Assembly (NCBI GenBank): GCA_036514535.1
Contig: DATBWZ010000049.1
Location: 1-9,014, forward strand
Reading direction: 5' to 3'
DNA length: 9,014 nucleotides
Source: DATBWZ01 sp036514535
GTDB lineage: Bacteria > JAMCPX01 > DATBWZ01
Shown here: piece after piece, positions 6,316 through 9,014 of the stretch
How the letters are laid out: each line of letters opens with the position of its first letter
Position numbering within the stretch: position 1 is the first letter of the stretch
Program-made: the position numbers and the translations under genes
The notes under the pieces: model-generated
What the model was told of the DNA's origin: nothing
Databases searched by the model: none
The model's input: the letters and a program-made list of their open reading frames with translations, nothing else

Positions 6316-7959
6316 ATGCCATTCAAGACTAAAGCAGATCAATTATCACAGCCTGCTCATTCATCCGGGCGGCATAAAAGGGTATTAAAAACCCTCTCCG
6401 GCATGCATGTAAAACAGTATTATGATTTTAAGGATATTCCCGGTTTTAGCTATGATGAAAAATTAGGCATCCCTGGAGAATGTCCATACACAAGAGGTGT
6501 CTATCCGACAATGTACCGTGGCAGGTCGTGGACGATGAGGCAGTTCTCCGGGTTCGGAACACCAGCGGACACAAACAACCGGTACAAATACCTGCTTGCT
6601 CACGGACAGACAGGGCTCTCCGTTGCATTCCACATGCCTACAATAATGGGGTATGACTCAGATCATCTGCTGTCAAGGGGCGAGGTGGGGAAATGCGGTG
6701 TTGCAGTAGATTCGCTAAGGGATATGGAGATAATATTTAAAGGAATTCCTCTTGATAAGATAACCACCTCCATGACAATAAATGCTCCGGCGGCGATACT
6801 TCTTGCCATGTATCTTGTAGTCGGAGAGAAGCAGGGACTGAGTTTTGAAAATCTCGGCGGAACAATTCAAAATGATATTCTAAAAGAATATATTGCTCAG
6901 AAATCATGGATATTTCCACCAAAACCGTCCATGAGGATCATAACAGACATACTTGATTTTTGTTCAAAACATGTTCCAAGATGGAATACAATATCCATAA
7001 GCGGCTACCACATTCGTGAGGCTGGCTCCACAGCAGTACAGGAATTAGCATTCACCCTTGCGGACGGAATTGCCTATGTGCAGTCCGGGATTGACGCGGG
7101 ACTTGATGTGGATACTTTTGCTCCGAGGCTCTCTTTCTTCTTTAATGCTCACAATGATTTTTTTGAAGAGATTGCAAAATACCGCGCAGCTCGCAGAATA
7201 TGGGCAAGGGTGATGAATGAACGGTTCAAAGCGGAGAAGCCCGAGTCATGCAGATTGCGGTTTCATACACAAACAGCGGGATGCGCGCTCACTGCGCAGC
7301 AGCCGATGAACAATATTGTCCGGGTTACGCTCCAGGCGCTTGCGGCGGTCCTGGGCGGAACGCAGTCATTGCACACAAATTCTATGGATGAAACTCTTGC
7401 TCTGCCAACGGAGAAGGCGGTTACGGTTGCCTTGCGGACACAGCAGATAATCAGGGAAGAGAGCGGTGCGGCAAATACAATTGATCCGCTTGCGGGTTCG
7501 TACTACCTGGAGTGGCTTACAGACAGAATGGAAGAAAAAGCAATGGAATACATTGCGAAAATAGACGATATGGGTGGAATGATTTCCGCTATTGAGAACG
7601 GTTTTCCCCAAAAGGAAATCGCAGAGTCAGCTTACAGATATCAGTGCGAAACAGATGCATTAGAGCGCACAATAGTAGGAGTTAACAGATACAGAATAGA
7701 AGAAAAGTCCGATATGGCGGTTCTGAAGATAGATGAAAGAATGGAGAATCGCCATATTGCCAATCTTCAAGAGGTTAGAAGAAAAAGGAATAACAAAACG
7801 GCGCAGGAAAACCTCAAAAATCTCTCCCGCGCGGCAAAGGGAAGGGATAATTTGATGCCCTTCATTCTTGAATGTGTTCGTTCATACTGTACAATAGGCG
7901 AAACATGCGATACCCTACGCGAGGTATTCGGTACATACAGGGATCCAGCATGGGTATAG
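6316..7959 (+). CDS. icmA: B12-dependent acyl-CoA mutase large subunit, isobutyryl-CoA mutase-like
   Basis: The substrate-binding (TIM-barrel) subunit of an adenosylcobalamin carbon-skeleton mutase. At 547 residues it has the length of two-component enzymes and lacks the C-terminal B12-binding domain (no DxHxxG), so it needs a separate small subunit not present here. Counting with a constant offset of 12 from Propionibacterium methylmalonyl-CoA mutase, Y63, M66, R70, T73, R75, Q185 and H232 match its CoA-binding and catalytic residues. The two specificity positions differ: Phe77 replaces Tyr89 and Gln195 replaces Arg207. Phe/Gln is the signature of isobutyryl-CoA mutase (isobutyryl-CoA to n-butyryl-CoA); the arginine that binds the methylmalonyl carboxylate is missing. 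Automated annotation would probably say methylmalonyl-CoA mutase. ATG 6316 is favoured by the promoter spacing; Met30 (6403) is an alternative just before the conserved core. The gene symbol is by inference. Confidence 0.85.
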   Translation: MPFKTKADQLSQPAHSSGRHKRVLKTLSGMHVKQYYDFKDIPGFSYDEKLGIPGECPYTRGVYPTMYRGRSWTMRQFSGFGTPADTNNRYKYLLAHGQTGLSVAFHMPTIMGYDSDHLLSRGEVGKCGVAVDSLRDMEIIFKGIPLDKITTSMTINAPAAILLAMYLVVGEKQGLSFENLGGTIQNDILKEYIAQKSWIFPPKPSMRIITDILDFCSKHVPRWNTISISGYHIREAGSTAVQELAFTLADGIAYVQSGIDAGLDVDTFAPRLSFFFNAHNDFFEEIAKYRAARRIWARVMNERFKAEKPESCRLRFHTQTAGCALTAQQPMNNIVRVTLQALAAVLGGTQSLHTNSMDETLALPTEKAVTVALRTQQIIREESGAANTIDPLAGSYYLEWLTDRMEEKAMEYIAKIDDMGGMISAIENGFPQKEIAESAYRYQCETDALERTIVGVNRYRIEEKSDMAVLKIDERMENRHIANLQEVRRKRNNKTAQENLKNLSRAAKGRDNLMPFILECVRSYCTIGETCDTLREVFGTYRDPAWV

Positions 7960-7978
7960 TTTATGAATAAATTACCGT

Positions 7979-8458
7979 CTATTTGTCGTTTAATCTACTT
8001 AACTTGCCGATAATGGCAGTTGTTGATCTTCCCTTTGCAAGTGGAACAAATATAACCTTTCCGCCGTTTTTTCTAACAAATTCAGATCCTGCGACTTTTT
8101 TACCCTTCCAGTCTCCACCCTTAACAAGAATATCAGGGGCAATAGCCCTGATTAATTTTTCCGGGGTTGATTCGTTGAAAATCACTATGTGATCTACGCA
8201 TTCAAGTCCTGCAATGACTTCTGCCCTATTCCCCTGGTTATTAACCGGTCTTGCAGGACCTTTTATTCTTTTTACAGAAGAATCACTATTCAGTCCTACA
8301 ATAAGGATGTCGCCGGATTTTTTAGCTTTGGCAAGATACCTTACATGCCCGGCATGGAGGATATCAAAACAGCCGTTTGTGAAGGCAATTTTTCTGCCAA
8401 GTTTTTTGGCTTTTTTTGCTATTATCACTATCCTTTTTCTGGATACGAGTTTCTTCAT
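7979..8458 (-). CDS. rfaE2: D-glycero-beta-D-manno-heptose 1-phosphate adenylyltransferase (RfaE2 type)
   Basis: A nucleotidyltransferase that joins ATP and heptose 1-phosphate to make ADP-heptose, the activated sugar for LPS inner core or related glycans. From the ATG at 8458 it has 159 residues. FTNGCFD (26-32) and HAGH (35-38) form the cytidylyltransferase-like nucleotide site. VGLNSDSSV, RIKGPARPV, VKGGDWKG and the C-terminal GRSTTAII are all diagnostic of this domain. In many bacteria it is the C-terminal half of the fused HldE; here it stands alone, so the kinase half must be encoded elsewhere. An in-frame ATG at 8476 would add six residues (MHNVII); 8458 is preferred because MKKLVSR is the usual family start. 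It converges on the mutase gene, with only 19 bp between stop codons and no visible terminator. Confidence 0.9.
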   Translation of the reverse strand: MKKLVSRKRIVIIAKKAKKLGRKIAFTNGCFDILHAGHVRYLAKAKKSGDILIVGLNSDSSVKRIKGPARPVNNQGNRAEVIAGLECVDHIVIFNESTPEKLIRAIAPDILVKGGDWKGKKVAGSEFVRKNGGKVIFVPLAKGRSTTAIIGKLSRLNDK

Positions 8459-8467
8459 TATAATTAC

Positions 8468-8496
8468 ATTGTGCATTATTTCAATTTAAAAGACAA
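8468..8496 (-). promoter_or_regulatory. Weak candidate promoter for the heptose adenylyltransferase gene
   Basis: Read on the minus strand, TTGTCT (8496-8491, four of six), a 17-bp spacer and CACAAT (8473-8468, four of six) give a weak sigma70-like pair. It would start transcription about 3 nt before the ATG at 8458. The alternative ATG at 8476 has TTAAAT (8489-8484) ending 7 nt upstream but no good -35 box. No Shine-Dalgarno sequence precedes either ATG. Confidence 0.3.
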
Positions 8497-8524
8497 GAGA
8501 TAACCGGCGGATCTGAAATTTAAT

Positions 8525-8553
8525 TTTACAATTTTTCCCGCTGCCTGTATAAT
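8525..8553 (+). promoter_or_regulatory. Promoter of the flavin oxidoreductase gene, predicted near-leaderless
   Basis: TTTACA (8525-8530, five of six -35 matches), a 17-bp spacer and a perfect TATAAT (8548-8553) form a strong sigma70-type promoter. A TG directly precedes the -10. The hexamer ends 8 nt before the ATG at 8562, so the predicted leader is about 2 nt. It shares the divergent intergenic region with the minus-strand adenylyltransferase promoter. Confidence 0.65.
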
Positions 8554-8561
8554 TTGTTTCT

Positions 8562-9014
8562 ATGAAAAAATCAAGGATATGTTCACTGTTCAACGTCCAA
8601 TATCCAATAATACAGGGCGGAATGGCGTGGTGCAGCGAGGCAGAACTTGCTGCGGCAGTCTCTGAAGCAGGCGGGCTTGGACTTATCGGCGTGAGCACAA
8701 TGTCAGCTGAACAAGCAAGGGAGCAGATAAAAAAAACGAGGACGCTCACAGCGAAGCCTGTCGGTGTAAACCTTCCGCTGCTGAAACCGGATTTCAGGGA
8801 GATTGTAGAAGTCATTCTGAAGGAGGAGATTAAAATTGTTTTTACATCTGCAGGCAACCCTCAGGTTGTTGTCCCGCAGCTTAAAAAGGCGGGAGTAATA
8901 GTTGTCCATGTTATATCTAATGTGAGGCAGGCAAGGAAGGCAGTGGATGCCGGGTGCGATGCTGTGGTGGCGGAGGGCTTTGAGGCTGGCGGGCATGACG
9001 GCCCGGATGAGTTG
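8562..9014 (+). CDS. FabK / nitronate monooxygenase family flavoprotein (3' end outside window)
   Basis: The first 151 codons of an FMN-binding TIM-barrel enzyme that runs off the window; complete members have roughly 310-330 residues. QGGMAW (18-23) and EAGGLGLIGV (36-45) form the N-terminal FMN-binding part. PVGVNLPLL follows, then SAGNP. EGFEAGGHDGPDEL at the window end holds the histidine of the GGH motif, proposed as catalytic in this family. Members include FabK (NADH-dependent enoyl-ACP reductase, last step of fatty acid elongation) and nitronate monooxygenases that oxidise nitroalkanes. The visible half does not separate these. QGGMAW is common in FabK, but EGFEAGGHDG is also typical of uncharacterised NAD(P)H-dependent flavin oxidoreductases. 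Its own promoter and the divergent neighbour indicate a separate transcription unit. Confidence 0.85.
   Translation, partial: MKKSRICSLFNVQYPIIQGGMAWCSEAELAAAVSEAGGLGLIGVSTMSAEQAREQIKKTRTLTAKPVGVNLPLLKPDFREIVEVILKEEIKIVFTSAGNPQVVVPQLKKAGVIVVHVISNVRQARKAVDAGCDAVVAEGFEAGGHDGPDEL

Noticed and set aside
7960..7978. The convergent gap between the mutase and adenylyltransferase genes, examined for a bidirectional terminator.
   Set aside because: The 19 bp and adjacent coding ends form no stable hairpin; any termination signal lies inside a coding region or is factor-dependent.
8189..8503. A 104-codon plus-strand frame opposite the heptose adenylyltransferase gene.
   Set aside because: The minus strand encodes every diagnostic RfaE2 motif; the plus-strand product is aromatic-rich without family resemblance and has no promoter or ribosome-binding signal.
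6262..8549. The 9-mer CTGCCTGTA before both the mutase gene (6262-6270) and the flavoprotein gene (8541-8549), considered as a shared operator.
   Set aside because: The copies sit at different places relative to the two -10 boxes (33 bp upstream at one, overlapping at the other), and one 9-nt match in this length is weak evidence.
8486..8857. A 123-codon minus-strand frame opposite the flavoprotein start.
   Set aside because: The plus-strand frame from 8562 carries the QGGMAW and GGH motifs and continues in frame to the window end; the minus-strand frame has none.
1..9014. A search for CRISPR repeats, insertion-sequence ends, toxin-antitoxin pairs, defence genes or a new multi-gene system.
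   Set aside because: No repeated units or transposase-like frames were seen. The small HTH gene has no toxin partner in view, and all other substantial genes belong to known housekeeping or metabolic families.

Overview
The window is chromosomal housekeeping DNA from a Gram-negative-type bacterium of moderate GC content. It shows no mobile elements, CRISPR array, rRNA or tRNA. Evidence for a Gram-negative envelope is a stand-alone heptose-1-phosphate adenylyltransferase (RfaE2 type), which belongs to the ADP-heptose pathway for LPS core or related surface glycans. AGA/AGG arginine and ATA isoleucine codons are used freely in all genes, so nothing looks recently transferred. I cannot name the phylum with confidence; an anaerobic or uncultivated lineage is a guess.

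Layout: (1) 13-336, a small Cro/CI-type HTH regulator. (2) 410-6232, a tightly packed plus-strand cluster: NifS/IscS-type cysteine desulfurase, MnmA, MtaB, Era and Der. The first four genes overlap or lie within 9 bp of each other; Der follows after 52 bp. (3) 6316-7959, a B12-dependent acyl-CoA mutase large subunit whose substrate-pocket residues match isobutyryl-CoA mutase rather than methylmalonyl-CoA mutase. (4) 7979-8458 on the minus strand, the RfaE2-type adenylyltransferase, convergent with the mutase. (5) 8562 to the window end, the N-terminal part of a FabK / nitronate monooxygenase family flavoprotein, divergent from the adenylyltransferase.

How the genes work together: the desulfurase takes sulfur from cysteine. 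MnmA is a direct consumer of it (2-thiouridine at tRNA position 34). MtaB is a radical-SAM Fe-S enzyme that adds methylthio to t6A at position 37. Era and Der are GTPases of 30S and 50S ribosome assembly. The cluster therefore links sulfur mobilisation, anticodon-loop modification and ribosome maturation. The mutase, adenylyltransferase and flavoprotein are separate transcription units.

The most notable sequence-level observation is about gene starts. At nearly every gene that appears to begin a transcription unit (13, 410, 4901, 6316, 8562, and less clearly 8458 on the minus strand), a TATAAT-like hexamer ends 6-9 nt before the start codon. Four of the five whose upstream region is visible also have a -35-like box 16-18 bp upstream with at least 4/6 matches and a -10 with at least 5/6; the minus-strand case is weaker. 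Apart from 4901, they lack a clear Shine-Dalgarno sequence. This geometry predicts leaderless mRNAs. I found no clearly undescribed multi-gene system.
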